Notes under the pieces: generated by a model
What the model was told of the DNA's origin: nothing
Databases searched by the model: none
Seen by the model: only the letters and a program-made list of their open reading frames with translations
Position numbers and translations under genes: made by a program
Origin: Vreelandella sp042466685
GTDB taxonomy: Bacteria > Pseudomonadota > Gammaproteobacteria > Pseudomonadales > Halomonadaceae
Reading direction: 5' to 3'
Assembly (NCBI RefSeq): GCF_042466685.1
Contig: NZ_CP170448.1
Span: 434,001-498,000 of the forward strand
Length of the DNA stretch: 64,000 nt
In this document: in pieces, positions 63,407-64,000 of the stretch
Layout: each line of letters begins with the position of its first letter
Numbering within the stretch: position 1 is the stretch's first letter

Positions 63407-64000
63407 TACAGCTCCTGTGACACAGTCCAACGTAGCATCGACCCGTTGGGATGGGCGCAGGCCGATGACTGGTAGGCGGGATTATTGACATGTTTAGATA
63501 CCGGAAAAGCGCCCAACAGTTCCAACGGAGCGGGTGCTAACAGCGCATTAAGCGTTTCGGTATCGGTGTCGGGGTTGAGCCAGGCGTCTAGCGCATGGCT
63601 GGGAATGGTGACCGGCAAGCGGTCGGTTAACGGTGATAACAGTAGATTGGCGGGCACGGTGATCAGTGCCGCTGAATCGCTGAATGCCGTTAACGTGGTG
63701 TGGTAGCGGCACCATAGGGCGCCCAACAGCAGCGGCGCGCGGGATACCTGGGTGACTAAATAGGGCTGCTTGCTGCGCGGCTGGGTTTTCCATACATAGA
63801 AACCGCTCACCGGAATAACGCAGCGGCGCGCGCTAAAGGCATCGCGAAACATCGCTCGTGATTCAAGAGTTTCGGCCCGAGCGCAGTGGGGCGCGTGATC
63901 CAGCACCTCCAGCCAGGGTGGTGTCAGACCCCAAAAAAGCGACGAAAGCCGGTATTCGCCCTGCTCTAGTCGAATTGCCGAGATTGGCCGTCGGGGGGCT
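63406..64000 (-). CDS. SRAP-domain (YedK/HMCES-like) protein, partial, atypical active site
   Basis: The minus frame is open to the window edge; about 197 codons are visible, without the N-terminus and so without the Cys2 position. The SRAP fold shows in FWGLTPPWLEVL, CARAETLESRAMFRDAFSAR, RRCVIPVSGFYVWKTQPRSK and SPLTDRLPVTIPSHALDAWL. Normal SRAP proteins crosslink to abasic sites in single-stranded DNA with Cys2 and use Asn (INAR), Glu (GWYEWK) and His (HDRMP). Here these are Cys (HCAR), Val (GFYVWK) and Thr (TDRLP), so usual chemistry is doubtful. Its stop overlaps the protease start. Confidence 0.85.
   Translation of the reverse strand, partial: APRRPISAIRLEQGEYRLSSLFWGLTPPWLEVLDHAPHCARAETLESRAMFRDAFSARRCVIPVSGFYVWKTQPRSKQPYLVTQVSRAPLLLGALWCRYHTTLTAFSDSAALITVPANLLLSPLTDRLPVTIPSHALDAWLNPDTDTETLNALLAPAPLELLGAFPVSKHVNNPAYQSSACAHPNGSMLRWTVSQEL

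Overview
The window reads as chromosomal DNA of a halophilic marine-type gammaproteobacterium, most likely Halomonas or a close relative. Pointers are the gene content (minCDE, sbcB, a DUF349 protein, phaB, pntAB), acidic proteins such as pitrilysin and PntA, many sodium-coupled symporters, and an initiator tRNA of gammaproteobacterial type. The genus is inferred from content, not from a search.

Positions 1-12400 are an accessory region. It holds the N-terminal part of an OLD-family ATPase (cut by the window edge), two small overlapping unknown genes, a TIR-domain protein, a 1,790-residue protein carrying two tyrosine-recombinase-like catalytic domains, an AT-rich unknown gene convergent with it, and then decayed material: a umuC tail, a Gp49/HigB-like toxin gene cut after 47 codons, and a dead IS3-family element joined directly to it. 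Positions 12500-16500 hold a membrane diguanylate cyclase and an AhpD-like/TetR pair with three matching operator palindromes.

Positions 17100-30150 form a sugar-acid uptake and oxidation region: two complete tripartite tricarboxylate transporters (TctC-B-A), an RraA-like protein, a 2,5-dioxovalerate-type aldehyde dehydrogenase, an SDR, a FadR-type GntR regulator and an amidohydrolase resembling D-galactarolactone isomerase. A 13-codon stub resembling the start of uronate dehydrogenase ends at an insertion-sequence junction. IS3 and IS30 relics fill 30141-31088.

Positions 31265-44705, plus kdgK at 48440, form an alginate catabolic locus: a KdgR-like IclR regulator, a DEH-reductase-type SDR, two tandem PL17 oligoalginate lyases, two SSS sodium symporters, a periplasmic PF05426 lyase, a KdgM-type porin and a PL7 lyase. 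The inferred route is: PL7 and the PF05426 lyase cut the polymer outside the cytoplasm, KdgM and the SSS carriers import oligomers or monomers, PL17 enzymes release DEH, the SDR reduces DEH to KDG, and KdgK phosphorylates KDG. KDPG aldolase is not in the window. Five KdgR-box-like palindromes were found, four between kdgR and the SDR and one before the PL7 gene.

Positions 44792-47822 are pntAB, followed by an IS481-type relic. A small integrative element (HD/OB protein, integrase, excisionase-like protein, XRE regulator) abuts the 3' end of the initiator tRNA at 52742-52818. From 53090 to the end the window is core genome: phaB, a DUF349 protein, minCDE, sbcB, a pitrilysin-family protease and a partial SRAP protein that lacks the usual active-site residues.
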